Source: Sediminicola sp037203765
GTDB lineage: Bacteria > Bacteroidota > Bacteroidia > Flavobacteriales > Flavobacteriaceae
DNA: 64,000 nt
NCBI RefSeq assembly: GCF_037203765.1
Contig: NZ_JBBCAS010000007.1
Span: 186,001-250,000 of the forward strand
Direction: 5' to 3'
The translations under genes were made by a program, and so were the position numbers. Shown here piece after piece: positions 35,801-43,879 of this stretch. The notes beneath the pieces were generated by a model, which was given only the letters and a program-made list of their open reading frames with translations, ran no database searches and was not told the DNA's origin. Position 1 is the first letter of the stretch. Every line of letters starts with the position of its first letter.

Positions 35801-36041
35801 ATCTTACGTAAAGCTTAGAGAAGTAACTTTAGGATATTCTTTACCTGCAAAAATCTTGAGCAAGCTACCATTCAACGCCGTAACCTTTACAGCTGTTGGT
35901 AGAAACTTATGGATCATTGATAAAGATTTACCATACGCTGATCCAGAGCAAAGTTTTGGAGCTGGTAACGTACAAGGTTTCCAAATTGGTGCCTACCCTT
36001 CAGTTAGGGAGTATGGATTCAACGTTAAATTAGACTTTTAA
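32826..36041 (+). CDS. SusC/RagA family TonB-linked outer-membrane protein
   Basis: A 1071-residue TonB-dependent barrel that imports large nutrients with its SusD partner. After the signal peptide (ending LFVTAQ) comes a carboxypeptidase-regulatory-like domain (about 22-100: ITGTVSDQNNIPLPGASV, GTQTDFDGNY). The TonB-box-like DEVVVTALG follows, then the plug (SLSGKVAGVDI, IIRGYSSI, LFVVDGVPI, INVLKGSAATALYG) and the large barrel ending in an aromatic (KLDF). No STN domain is present, so it is not a sigma-regulating type. The susD gene starts 12 bases later. No glycosidase or peptidase is adjacent, so the ligand is unknown. Confidence 0.94.
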   Translation: MKMKYFLFFKIFLLSLFVTAQEKTITGTVSDQNNIPLPGASVVVKGTSTGTQTDFDGNYAIQAKSGDVLVFSYIGQKSDERTVGASNVINVSLLEDAQALDEVVVTALGISREKKSLGYATQEIGGDQVSTAKDQNFVNSLSGKVAGVDIKKSSTLGGSTNVIIRGYSSITGNNQALFVVDGVPISNSTFNTGTQATGGDGYDYGNAASDINPEDIETINVLKGSAATALYGSRAANGAIIITTKKGTSKKGLGVSINSGVTFGNYDADTFAKYQDEYGQGYGPYYGAGYIDSADVNGDGTDDLTPPTGEDGSFGLRFDPNLLVYQWDSYYPQLDTYLQQSPWIAAKNGPASIFQTSVTNSQNVAVSHGGEDGSMRMSYTRLDQTGIMPNSEIKRHTVDLSGIMNLSDKLTVTGKATYTKSGGLGRYGTGYDAENLMTNFRQWWAVNADLEDQRQAYFATRQNISWNPSGPNSLGPKYWDNPYFTRYENFNNDERSRLFGFGSLSYKATDWLEVFGRATVDTYSEIREERNQVGGIDTPEYSRRNINFSEYNYDLLLNFNKQITEKVGVSGVVGSNYRQTVSNSVTAATNGGLKLPGIFALSNSINPIVFGAGSEFDADVRVVGVFANASFDYDSTVYLEGSLRQDTFSTLPDGNNSFYYPSISTSFIFSNLFDSNVISFGKLRAGYAEVGNGAEPYNLRNTYNPIAGFGGANLYSNPSTSNNPNLREERTESKEIGLEMNFWRKRLGFELSLYEQVTSDGIIPVEITPASGFTNTVVNSAQVSNKGLELQLYGSAIKSSDFEWRTTLNFSTYKSEVLDLFEDSENILINSFFGVSLNAAKGEAYGTLRGTDYVYLDGEKVVGTNGKYLKTASNQEVLGDINPDWKAGLSNSFTYKNVNLSFLIDVQEGGSVFTGDLYFGMATGLYPETAGLNDLGNPLRDPVTGDNTSGGIILPGVQADGTPNTVRGDFTTYQNPLGRYGNAPDAQFVYDASYVKLREVTLGYSLPAKILSKLPFNAVTFTAVGRNLWIIDKDLPYADPEQSFGAGNVQGFQIGAYPSVREYGFNVKLDF

Positions 36042-36053
36042 ATTAGAAAAAAT

Positions 36054-37481
36054 ATGAGAAAATTAGTATTTATACTGCTTGCCGGTATTAGTATCTCAAG
36101 TTGTACCGAGGATATTACAGATTACAACAATGACCCTAAACTTCCAACAGTAGTTCCTGCAGCTACGTTGGTTGCTAACGCTGAAAAGAACTTGGCGGAT
36201 AGGATAACCACCATCAGTGGATCCAATGTATTCAGACTATGGGCCCAAAGTTGGTCACAGGCTACTTATGTGGATGAATCCAACTATGATATCATAGGTA
36301 GGGACCCTTCTTCTGCTTATTGGACTGTTTATTACAACAATGTGATCAACGATTTGAAATCTGCAGTGACTATTATTGAAGCTGACGAGATTTTAGACGC
36401 TCAAACGAAAGCCAATCAATTGGCTATCATTGAGGTGATCAATGTTTATACCTACCAACATTTGGTAGATTTGAATGGAGATGTTCCTTATTCCGAAGCA
36501 GCGGATATCACAAATTTATTCCCTGTTTACGATGATGCAGAAACGATCTACTTGGATCTTTTGTCTAGAATTTCCGCCGCTCAAGCAGCATTAGCTGGTG
36601 GAGGAGAGTCATTTGGATCGAATGATATTTTCTACGGTGGAGATGTAGTGGCCTGGAGAAAGTTGGCCAATTCTGTAAAGTTGAGAATTGGAATGAGGCT
36701 TGCAGATGTTAATCCTTCTGTTGCAGCTACGGCCGTTAGTGAAGCTTTCAATGCAGGTGTTTTTGAATCAAATGATGATAACACCGTTATTCGATATGAA
36801 TCTGCACCAACCGACAACAACAACCCACTTTACAACTTGTTCGAAACGAATAACCGTAGGGAAGACTACATTGCGAACAAAACATCTGTGGATATGTTGA
36901 CCATGTTGAACGATCCTAGGATTGATGATTACTTTGCAGATAACGAGACTCCTTATATTGGTGGCCCTGCAGGTGCTAACAATGCCTATGCAAATTTCAC
37001 CCATATCAACTTTGATATCGTTGGTGACCCAACATATCCTGGAACGATCATGGACTATGCCGAAGTTGCTTTCTTCTTGGCTGAAGCTGTGGAAAGGGGC
37101 TTTATTGCTGGTAGCGCACAAGCATTTTACAATGCAGGAATAGAGGCTTCTATCCTGTACTACGGAGGTACCAGCGCAGAGGTTACTTCTTACTTGGCTC
37201 AGACTAGTGTTAACTACCTAACAGCTACAGGTGATTACAAGCGCAAAATAGGAACTCAAAAATGGATAGCCTTATTCAATAGAGGATTTGAAGCTTGGAC
37301 TGAATACAGAAGATTGGATTGGCCTACCTTGGCTTTAAGTGACCAGTCACAGTTGCCAGTTCCAAAGAGAATGATCTATCCTGTAACTGAAGTATCTGTC
37401 AACGGTGCCAATTACAATGCAGCCTCATCTGCTATTGGTGGAGATGACTTGTACACCCCATTATTCTGGGATGTGAACTAA
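36054..37481 (+). CDS. SusD/RagB family nutrient-binding lipoprotein
   Basis: A 475-residue surface lipoprotein that caps the SusC barrel. The signal ends SISSC with the lipid Cys at 17, followed by an acidic/Asn stretch (TEDITDYNNDP) that fits surface export. It is of the SusD-like_2 branch: the SWSQATYVDESNY segment, the helical TPR-like core with VYTYQHLVDLNGDVPYSEA, and the C-terminal QKWIALFNRGFEAWTEYRR and DDLYTPLFWDVN. This branch often binds peptides or unknown ligands rather than classic glycans. Co-transcribed with susC; a strong terminator follows. Confidence 0.93.
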   Translation: MRKLVFILLAGISISSCTEDITDYNNDPKLPTVVPAATLVANAEKNLADRITTISGSNVFRLWAQSWSQATYVDESNYDIIGRDPSSAYWTVYYNNVINDLKSAVTIIEADEILDAQTKANQLAIIEVINVYTYQHLVDLNGDVPYSEAADITNLFPVYDDAETIYLDLLSRISAAQAALAGGGESFGSNDIFYGGDVVAWRKLANSVKLRIGMRLADVNPSVAATAVSEAFNAGVFESNDDNTVIRYESAPTDNNNPLYNLFETNNRREDYIANKTSVDMLTMLNDPRIDDYFADNETPYIGGPAGANNAYANFTHINFDIVGDPTYPGTIMDYAEVAFFLAEAVERGFIAGSAQAFYNAGIEASILYYGGTSAEVTSYLAQTSVNYLTATGDYKRKIGTQKWIALFNRGFEAWTEYRRLDWPTLALSDQSQLPVPKRMIYPVTEVSVNGANYNAASSAIGGDDLYTPLFWDVN

Positions 37482-37503
37482 TTCACTTTAGTTCGTGACA
37501 ATA

Positions 37504-37533
37504 AAAAAGGTCGACCACTTGGTCGACCTTTTT
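37504..37533 (+). terminator. Terminator of the susCD operon
   Basis: AAAAAGGTCGACC pairs with GGTCGACCTTTTT around ACTT. Confidence 0.92.
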
Positions 37534-37569
37534 CTTTTTAAATTATAAGTTTAGAGTAGCCAAAGCCAA

Positions 37570-38349
37570 TTACTTACTTGAAAGGTACCCTATCACGGTA
37601 TCATTAAAAAATTTAGGCTGTTCTATATTCACCACGTGACCACAATTCTGCACAACGATAAGCTCAGAAGTTTTATGGGAATCTACAATTTTACGGATGG
37701 TGGGCAAGAACAGATAATCTTCCTCTCCCATTACATACAATGTGGGAATCCCGATTTCCATACTCCTAAAAAAGCGCAGTAAGGGATTGATCTCAGCCGT
37801 GAGTTTGAACCAACGTATAAATTCTTTTTGATATAGTTTTTTGGCTTCCCTTACAAAGAGCGACCTTGATTCCCTATGGTTTTTATTGGGCATGATCACA
37901 AAAGCAAAAAACTTGTATAACCATATATAGGGAACTACGGATTTCAGAACAACTCCGGTACGCATCAAGACTTGGGACCGGAAATTTAATTTCATGATAG
38001 CCCCTCCCATGATCATACTCTCCACTCTATCCGGATATTTCTCGGCCAAATTTCTGATCAAAATGGTACCCAAGGAGATGCCTACAAAATGGGATATTTT
38101 AATGCTCTCATGATCTACGACCTCAATGATATCCTTGGTTATTGAATCGAAAGTATACTTGTCATTGAACGCATCCTTCAGATGGGGTTTTGAGTCACCA
38201 TGCCCCCTAAGGTCCAGAAGGAGTATATTAAAATGCTCCTTGAATTCCCTCACCTGTTTGTGCCAAATGGAAGAACTGCCACCTGCCCCATGGACAAAGG
38301 TGACCCACTTTAGTGAAGTTGGGTGTTTATACGTGCTATAGTTTAACAA
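37570..38349 (-). CDS. Alpha/beta hydrolase (TTG start)
   Basis: A 259-residue cytosolic alpha/beta-fold hydrolase. The oxyanion segment is FVHGAGGSSSIWHKQ, the nucleophile elbow GISLGT (Ser about residue 92), the acid lies in GEEDYLF and the catalytic His in NCGHVVNIEQP. No ATG occurs before the domain; TTG at 38349 gives LNYSTYKHPTS just ahead of the first strand and is the only reasonable start. The substrate is unknown; thioesterase-, ester- or lactone-type hydrolysis is possible. It lies convergent to the susCD operon. Confidence 0.85.
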   Translation of the reverse strand: MLNYSTYKHPTSLKWVTFVHGAGGSSSIWHKQVREFKEHFNILLLDLRGHGDSKPHLKDAFNDKYTFDSITKDIIEVVDHESIKISHFVGISLGTILIRNLAEKYPDRVESMIMGGAIMKLNFRSQVLMRTGVVLKSVVPYIWLYKFFAFVIMPNKNHRESRSLFVREAKKLYQKEFIRWFKLTAEINPLLRFFRSMEIGIPTLYVMGEEDYLFLPTIRKIVDSHKTSELIVVQNCGHVVNIEQPKFFNDTVIGYLSSK

Positions 38350-38557
38350 ACGATTTTTTTTTATAAAAGTAAATTAAAATCTTTTATCTACTGCCCAATA
38401 CCGCATTTTAGGGACAATATGTTCCAAAGTACCGTTCCTTGTATAAACAACTCGCCATTTTCCATTATGTATCCCCAAAAAAAAGGGCATTTGGACAACC
38501 TGCCTGATTATTAGATATATAACAATTTATTAACAGACAAATTTCTCAATTTGCACC

Positions 38558-38565
38558 TATCTTTG
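38558..38565 (+). promoter_or_regulatory. Promoter -7 box of the 64-residue ORF
   Basis: TATCTTTG matches TAnnTTTG and lies 16 bases before the ATG at 38582. Confidence 0.5.
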
Positions 38566-38581
38566 AAAGAAAAAATAAACC

Positions 38582-38776
38582 ATGGAAAATCAATACTGCA
38601 AGGTAGGTACTTCCACTCCCATAAGCAAGAGCAGCAATGCCATCAGCTTTCTGGAATATCAGTATGCCCTCTTTATGGAAAAGGCTTCACAGATCAAAAA
38701 TTCAGACGCCAAACTAGGTGAATTTTTTGAGCTTAAGGCTTCAAAAATCAGTAAAATGCTCGAAGGGCTGTTGTAG
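38582..38776 (+). CDS. Small soluble protein of unknown function
   Basis: A 64-residue protein with a polar N-terminus (MENQYCKVGTSTPIS) and two amphipathic helices (SFLEYQYALFMEKASQIK in pieces and FFELKASKISKMLEGLL). There is no signal or membrane segment. A good -7 box precedes it, and it fits tightly between its promoter and the convergent pyrF gene, which supports coding. I recognise no family. Confidence 0.55.
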   Translation: MENQYCKVGTSTPISKSSNAISFLEYQYALFMEKASQIKNSDAKLGEFFELKASKISKMLEGLL

Positions 38777-38782
38777 GTATAT

Positions 38783-39604
38783 TTAAAGTTCCTTTTTCAA
38801 TTCTACTGCCATCTGCTCCTGTAGCGCTTCGGCCTTGATTCTCGCCGCCTCTGCAAAATCAGTATTAGAGGAGGCATAAATAATACCTCTTGACGAATTT
38901 ACCAAAAGACCAACATCTTTGGTCATACCATATTTGCACACTTCACTAAGGCTACCGCCTTGGGCGCCCACACCTGGCACCAACAAAAAGCTATCGGGAA
39001 TTATTTTTCTGATATCCGTTAAAAATGTAGCCTTGGTGGCACCAACCACATACATTAGGTTACCAGAATTTTTATAGGATTTGGAGGTGGACAGCACTTT
39101 TTTGTACAATTCCATACCATCTACCATTTGCGTCTGAAAATCAAAGGCCCCCTCATTTGAGGTCAGTGCCAATAAAATGGTATGCTTATCCTCAAATTCC
39201 AAAAAGGGTTCCACGGAATCCTTTCCCATATAAGGTGCAATGGTCACCGAATCGAATCCCAAGTCTTCAAAAAATGCTTTGGCATACATGGAAGAAGTAT
39301 TTCCAATGTCCCCGCGTTTGGCATCTGCTATGGTAAACTGTTCCGGATAGTGCGTATTGAGATACTGTATGGTCTTCTCCAAGGATTTCCAGCCTTTTAA
39401 GCCATGAGCTTCATAAAAAGCAATATTTGGCTTATAGGCCACACAAAGATGGTGCGTGGCATCGATGATCGCCTTGTTGAATGAAAATATGGGGTCTTCT
39501 TCCGAAAGTAAATGTTTTGGGATCTTATGAATATCTACATCCAATCCTATACAAAGGAAAGATTGTTTAAGGCGTATTTGGTCTACTAACTCTTTATTGG
39601 TCAT
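38783..39604 (-). CDS. pyrF: Orotidine 5'-phosphate decarboxylase, subfamily 2
   Basis: A 273-residue enzyme catalysing the last step of de novo UMP synthesis. The start at 39604 (MTNKELVDQIRLKQ) is the normal beginning; the upstream codon at 39634 lies within the preceding terminator. The catalytic Asp-Lys-Asp motif is DAKRGDIGNTS, and the phosphate-binding region LVPGVGAQGG is present. The length marks the longer subfamily found in bacteria such as Bacteroidota. It follows prfA in the same direction, but an intrinsic terminator lies between them. Confidence 0.95.
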   Translation of the reverse strand: MTNKELVDQIRLKQSFLCIGLDVDIHKIPKHLLSEEDPIFSFNKAIIDATHHLCVAYKPNIAFYEAHGLKGWKSLEKTIQYLNTHYPEQFTIADAKRGDIGNTSSMYAKAFFEDLGFDSVTIAPYMGKDSVEPFLEFEDKHTILLALTSNEGAFDFQTQMVDGMELYKKVLSTSKSYKNSGNLMYVVGATKATFLTDIRKIIPDSFLLVPGVGAQGGSLSEVCKYGMTKDVGLLVNSSRGIIYASSNTDFAEAARIKAEALQEQMAVELKKEL

Positions 39605-39621
39605 GGCAATGATGGTACTAT

Positions 39622-39648
39622 AAAAAAAAACCAACTGTTCCCAGTTGG
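39622..39648 (-). terminator. Terminator between prfA and pyrF
   Basis: On the minus strand CCAACTG pairs with CAGTTGG around a four-base loop, followed by nine T residues. It should cut most read-through from prfA into pyrF. Confidence 0.85.
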
Positions 39649-39658
39649 CTTCTATACT

Positions 39659-40735
39659 TTAAAAAATTTCAGAGGCTTCTTTTAGTTTCTCGGTATTTTC
39701 TACCAAGCTCAACTCATCAATGATGCGCTGAATATCTCCGTTCACAATATTGGACAAATCATAAAGGGTAAGTCCAATTCTGTGATCGGTTACCCTTCCC
39801 TGTGGGTAGTTATAGGTCCTAATTTTTGCGGAACGGTCACCACTGCTCACTTGGGAGTTTCTTTTGGCGGCATCCTCTTCCTGCTTTTTGGCAAGTTCCA
39901 TATCATATAGACGGGAACGCAATACCCTGAAGGCTTTTTCTTTGTTCTTATGCTGCGATTTCTGATCTTGACATTGCGCTACCAAACCTGTGGGAAGGTG
40001 GGTTAATCGCACTGCAGAATATGTGGTGTTCACCGACTGGCCTCCAGGTCCCGAAGAACAGAAGAAATCGATACGGACCTCCTTGGGATCTATCTGTACA
40101 TCAAACTCCTCCGCCTCAGGTAATACCATGACCGTTGCGGCACTGGTATGCACCCTTCCCTGAGTCTCTGTTTGTGGAACTCTTTGTACACGGTGCACCC
40201 CAGCTTCAAATTTCAGGGTTCCGTATACATCTTCCCCGTTCACTTCAAACTGGATCTCCTTATAACCTCCGCTGGTACCTTCGCTCAAATCGATGACATT
40301 GGTGCTCCAGCCTCTAGATTCACAATATTTGGTATACATCCTGAAAAGGTCTCCCGCAAAAATACTGGCTTCATCCCCACCGGTTCCGGCACGGATTTCC
40401 ATGACCACATTTTTGGCATCCTCAGGATCCTTGGGAATCAGCATGAATTTTATATCCTCCTCCAGCTTTGGAATACCACTTTTGGCTTCCTCATACTGCA
40501 TTTTAGCCATATCCACCATCTCTGGATCACTGCCATCGGCCAATATTTCTTCGGCTTCCTTCAAATTATTGGTCAGGGCAATATATTCCTCCCTTTTATC
40601 CATTAAGGCTTTCAGGTCTTTATACTCCTTGTTCAACTGCACATAACGCTTCTGATCCGAAATAATATCGGGTTGGATGATCAGGTCGGAGACCTCATCG
40701 AAACGCTGTTTAACGTAATTTAATTTATCTAACAT
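39659..40735 (-). CDS. prfA: Peptide chain release factor 1
   Basis: A 358-residue RF1 that reads UAA/UAG and releases the nascent peptide. The catalytic motif is SSGPGGQSVNTTYSAVRLTH, with GGQ intact. The RF1-type helical N-terminus and C-terminal RIRTYNYPQGRVTDHRI are present. The true start is ATG 40735 (MLDKLNYVKQRF); the codon two earlier is TTG. Located between the redox cassette and pyrF. Confidence 0.95.
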   Translation of the reverse strand: MLDKLNYVKQRFDEVSDLIIQPDIISDQKRYVQLNKEYKDLKALMDKREEYIALTNNLKEAEEILADGSDPEMVDMAKMQYEEAKSGIPKLEEDIKFMLIPKDPEDAKNVVMEIRAGTGGDEASIFAGDLFRMYTKYCESRGWSTNVIDLSEGTSGGYKEIQFEVNGEDVYGTLKFEAGVHRVQRVPQTETQGRVHTSAATVMVLPEAEEFDVQIDPKEVRIDFFCSSGPGGQSVNTTYSAVRLTHLPTGLVAQCQDQKSQHKNKEKAFRVLRSRLYDMELAKKQEEDAAKRNSQVSSGDRSAKIRTYNYPQGRVTDHRIGLTLYDLSNIVNGDIQRIIDELSLVENTEKLKEASEIF

Positions 40736-40888
40736 ATTCAAACTTCCCTTGGACTGCGAATTTACAATTTTTTTGGTGGCAAAACCATTCTAATCATCAC
40801 GGCATAAAAATATGTTTCCACAGTTTGGCATGAATCATAAGAAAATGAAAATCAGAAGATTGCGTCAAGGTTTTTCGTTTGCCCCAAG

Positions 40889-42172
40889 CTAATCAGCTAC
40901 GAAGGATGCCCCAAAAGTGACTATAAAAGAGCTCAAACCATCACTCCTATCATACTGATTCAGGCGGAGATCTAGCGTCTTTAGACCATAGTTGAATACT
41001 TTTGTTGAAGTAAAAATATCCTTATATCGGATCCCCATCCCATATTGATGCGCATCAAAAGCAGAAAGATCATAGTCCGAGGTATAAAATTGGAAAGTTG
41101 ACAATGCCACCTCCTTTTCGAAGAAATAATCCGCAGCTGTTTGGGTATAAAAGCGATACATGGGATAAATTGTAAAGGCATTCCCAATTTTAACAGGCAA
41201 TTCCAAGCTTGCGGTGTGTGAGGCAATCCCCCAATCATCGCTATAAAATCTGTAATAGGATCGAACTACGAACAGATCATTGACATAAACATTTAGGCGC
41301 CCTCCCAGTGGGACTTTCACCCTAGTATCTGGTAAACGTTCTACGTCATCGGCCAATTGAAATTCGTCAATATAGAAGTCGTCCCTATCCCCAAAGTATA
41401 CCCGCTGAAATGGCGTGCTCAGCAATCCGTTTTGGGAAACGAGATCCATAAACAAGGATCCCTGTACCCTTTTGCCCAATATTTGGGAGAAATTGAGGGA
41501 TAGGGAATAGGAATTTCTATTCTCATTTGCAAAGGCCTCGAAAACCGGGGAGTACGTCCCATTCCCCATAATCCGGTCGTCAAAAAAACCCCCTCTGAGT
41601 TCAATGGGATATTGGGGGTTCCAAGTATCCAGAAAAACCTGAGCGCTCGCGCTTACTTCAGTATTTTTTTCATTGAACAAGCGGGTATAACTCCCGCCAA
41701 AACCCACGGAAAAATAATCGTACTCAGAAGAGACATACCCCTTCACCCCCCATATGGTATTCCTATCATCGGAACTATGTTGATATGACGGAGTCAAATG
41801 GGTCAACACATCGCTTCGGGAGGCACCAGAAGAAGCTATATATGAACTTACAGGACGGTTCGGATCCCCATCCAATGGATTAACATCACTGGAGGACGCA
41901 GAGGTATAGGCAGAAATTCCCACATCCACGGTAAGAACATCATCCTCATTCAGCGGCATTCTTACAATTAAACTCGACGTAACATCTGTTAATTCCTCGG
42001 TACCATCACCACCGGAAACTGCAGCATGTATCCCATCCTGATTGTAATGACTGAAGAGCAGATCTATTTCCGTTGCTTCCAAGACACGCTTTTTATATGC
42101 GGTTGAAAGGGTATCTTGGGCAGATACGATAAATGTGATAAGGCAGAAAACACCAAGGAAAATTCTTCTCAT
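40889..42172 (-). CDS. DUF3570 outer-membrane beta-barrel protein
   Basis: A 427-residue protein with a signal peptide (MRRIFLGVFCLITFIVSAQ) and a barrel-like mature chain of alternating strands, with many Tyr and Ser, probably in the outer membrane. ATG 42172 is preferred; the codon two upstream is TTG. Near residues 115-118 the sequence reads SGAS within a Ser-rich loop, formally like the [S/T]GA[S/T] site that ApbE flavinylates, which is notable because apbE lies two genes upstream. It is the last gene of the cassette, seven bases after the DUF4266 stop. The family has no established function. Confidence 0.85.
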   Translation of the reverse strand: MRRIFLGVFCLITFIVSAQDTLSTAYKKRVLEATEIDLLFSHYNQDGIHAAVSGGDGTEELTDVTSSLIVRMPLNEDDVLTVDVGISAYTSASSSDVNPLDGDPNRPVSSYIASSGASRSDVLTHLTPSYQHSSDDRNTIWGVKGYVSSEYDYFSVGFGGSYTRLFNEKNTEVSASAQVFLDTWNPQYPIELRGGFFDDRIMGNGTYSPVFEAFANENRNSYSLSLNFSQILGKRVQGSLFMDLVSQNGLLSTPFQRVYFGDRDDFYIDEFQLADDVERLPDTRVKVPLGGRLNVYVNDLFVVRSYYRFYSDDWGIASHTASLELPVKIGNAFTIYPMYRFYTQTAADYFFEKEVALSTFQFYTSDYDLSAFDAHQYGMGIRYKDIFTSTKVFNYGLKTLDLRLNQYDRSDGLSSFIVTFGASFVAD

Positions 42173-42178
42173 AACCAA

Positions 42179-42388
42179 TTAATTACAGCCGCAGCCGCCA
42201 CCTGTTTTTCCGCCATTGCCACCGGATGCCGCTTCTCGATAAATTTGAAAATTAACCTCAAACTGCTCCATACCTTTAATGGCCAACTGCATTTCTTCAT
42301 CATTCAAATACACCTTATCATATTCCTTTACCGCTACACAGGAGGTCAATGATATGGCAGAAAAAAGAATCAATAGAAATCTTGTCAT
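42179..42388 (-). CDS. DUF4266 small lipoprotein with Gly-Cys tail
   Basis: A 69-residue lipoprotein: lipobox SLTSC with Cys17, a short helical body (YLNDEEMQLAIKGMEQFEV in pieces), YREAASGG at 50-57 and the C-terminal GGGCGCN (63-69). The two-Cys tail could bind a metal or take part in thiol exchange. The DUF4266 name is assigned from the tail and the partner genes. It lies between apbE and the DUF3570 gene in the same direction and is almost certainly co-transcribed. Function unknown. Confidence 0.85.
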   Translation of the reverse strand: MTRFLLILFSAISLTSCVAVKEYDKVYLNDEEMQLAIKGMEQFEVNFQIYREAASGGNGGKTGGGCGCN

Positions 42389-42424
42389 TGGATTTTGTTG
42401 TAAAATGATATAGGGTTCCTAAAT

Positions 42425-43420
42425 CTAGTTATTATTATCGAAGATAATACCCTTGCTCTTATGAATTTTATTGTCACTATCCACAATTATGGCTTCGGTG
42501 CCCCTTAATTGTGCCACCAGCGCCAATCCCGTGTCCACCCCCATGATATACACGGCAGTGGCGAGCGCATCGCTCAGTTCTGCTGTTTTTGTGAAAATGG
42601 AAACACTATTGATTCCAGTAGAGGGATACCCTGTACGAGGGTCTATGATATGGGAATATTTGACCCCACCAAAGGTTACAAATTTTTCATAGTTGCCAGA
42701 AGTTGCCACGGAGGATTCCACTATGGGCAACCAGGAAAAAATCTTATCCTTGCTCAACGGGTTGGCTATACCGATCAACCATTTTTCACCACTTACCTTG
42801 GTACCCCAAGTAGTGAGGTCACCTGCAGCATTGATAATACCGGCCCTTACCTGTTTGGACACCAAAAGTTCCTTGGCCTTATCGGCCGCATACCCCTTTC
42901 CTATGGCACCAAAGCCAATTTTCATCCCTTGGTCTTTCAGCAGTACCGTACTTGCCTCGGCATCCAAAATAATCTTATTAAAACCTACTTTGGAAACGGA
43001 ATTCTTGATTTCAGCTTCTGTTGGGGGAAATTTCATGGAGCCATCAAATTTCCAGATCTGATCCATAGAGGCAAAAGTAATATCAAAAGCCCCATCTGTA
43101 ATTTCGGAAACCTGCTTGCATCGTTCGATCAGCTTGAAAAGTTCCCTACTGACTTTTACGGGTTTAATACCGGCATTTCGGTTGATCTTTGCGGTTTCGG
43201 AACCCTCATCCCATGAAGAAATCAACCGCTCAATCCGTTGGATCTCGGCGGCGGCCTCTTCTATGTTGATATATCCTATTTCCTCATTGGGTGCAACCAC
43301 GGTGATCTCAAACCTGCTCCCCATCAATTTCATTACCTTTTGAACCGTAACAAATTGCTGTTCCTGAGCATTTAAATTCACGGTCAACATCAAGAACAAC
43401 AAAGGGAGCATTCTTTTCAC
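42425..43420 (-). CDS. apbE: FAD:protein FMN transferase ApbE
   Basis: A 331-residue exported flavin transferase that attaches FMN from FAD to Ser/Thr of target proteins outside the cytoplasm. A signal peptide (ending NLNAQ) precedes the ApbE fold: MKLMGSRFEITVV in part, KIGFGAIGKGYAADKA, INAAGDLTTWG, WLIGIANPL and IIDPRTGYPSTGI. The first codon is GTG 43420, whose GTGA overlaps the thioredoxin stop by four bases; ATG 43411 would lose the basic n-region of the signal. No FMN-binding-domain target (NqrC/RnfG type) is adjacent, so its substrate may be within the cassette. Confidence 0.94.
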   Translation of the reverse strand: MKRMLPLLFLMLTVNLNAQEQQFVTVQKVMKLMGSRFEITVVAPNEEIGYINIEEAAAEIQRIERLISSWDEGSETAKINRNAGIKPVKVSRELFKLIERCKQVSEITDGAFDITFASMDQIWKFDGSMKFPPTEAEIKNSVSKVGFNKIILDAEASTVLLKDQGMKIGFGAIGKGYAADKAKELLVSKQVRAGIINAAGDLTTWGTKVSGEKWLIGIANPLSKDKIFSWLPIVESSVATSGNYEKFVTFGGVKYSHIIDPRTGYPSTGINSVSIFTKTAELSDALATAVYIMGVDTGLALVAQLRGTEAIIVDSDNKIHKSKGIIFDNNN

Positions 43421-43851
43421 TTTCCAAAAGAATTTAGAAGGGTGATGTATGCTTTTGGTGTGGTTTTCTGATATCCGGTCTCACCAAGGATCTTGCCGCT
43501 TTTATCGAGCACCAGTATTAATGGAAAATATCCTTTTGGATTATAGCGTTCGGCTAGTTCTTTATTTTCCCTAACCAGCTGTTCCTTTAATCTATTCTCT
43601 TTTTTACGTGGAAAATCTGCCCGATAAAGGATATAGTTTTGCTTGGCGTACGATTTAAATTCATTGGATTGCCATATTTCCCTATCCAATTTAATACAGG
43701 GCGCACACCAATCCGAGCCAGAAAAAACCAAAATAATGGGTTTATTTTCCTGCTTGGCTATGGCCATGGCATCTTTAAAATCATCATTCCAATCCTGGGC
43801 ACAAAGCGCCATGGGTAGACAAAGCAGCCAAATACATAATAATTTCCGCAT
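43417..43851 (-). CDS. Exported thioredoxin-like protein
   Basis: A 144-residue thioredoxin-fold protein with a signal peptide (MRKLLCIWLLCLPMALCAQ) and a redox centre SDWCAPCIKLDRE, CxxC at 49-52. The cis-Pro region is YNPKGYFPLILVLD and a GETGYQ segment follows. It should act in the periplasm as a thiol-disulfide protein, of the thioredoxin_7 or DsbD-gamma-like type. Its stop overlaps the apbE start. Within the cassette it could keep the DUF4266 Cys pair or another partner reduced. Confidence 0.9.
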   Translation of the reverse strand: MRKLLCIWLLCLPMALCAQDWNDDFKDAMAIAKQENKPIILVFSGSDWCAPCIKLDREIWQSNEFKSYAKQNYILYRADFPRKKENRLKEQLVRENKELAERYNPKGYFPLILVLDKSGKILGETGYQKTTPKAYITLLNSFGK

Positions 43852-43879
43852 CAGTGTGGGGTTTTACGCTTATCTGCTT

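Noticed and set aside
40742..40888. Gene between prfA and DUF3570
   Set aside because: Only 147 bases with no convincing frame or RNA structure.
42509..43216. 235-codon plus-strand frame opposite apbE
   Set aside because: Antisense to a well-supported apbE; no signal, domain or promoter.
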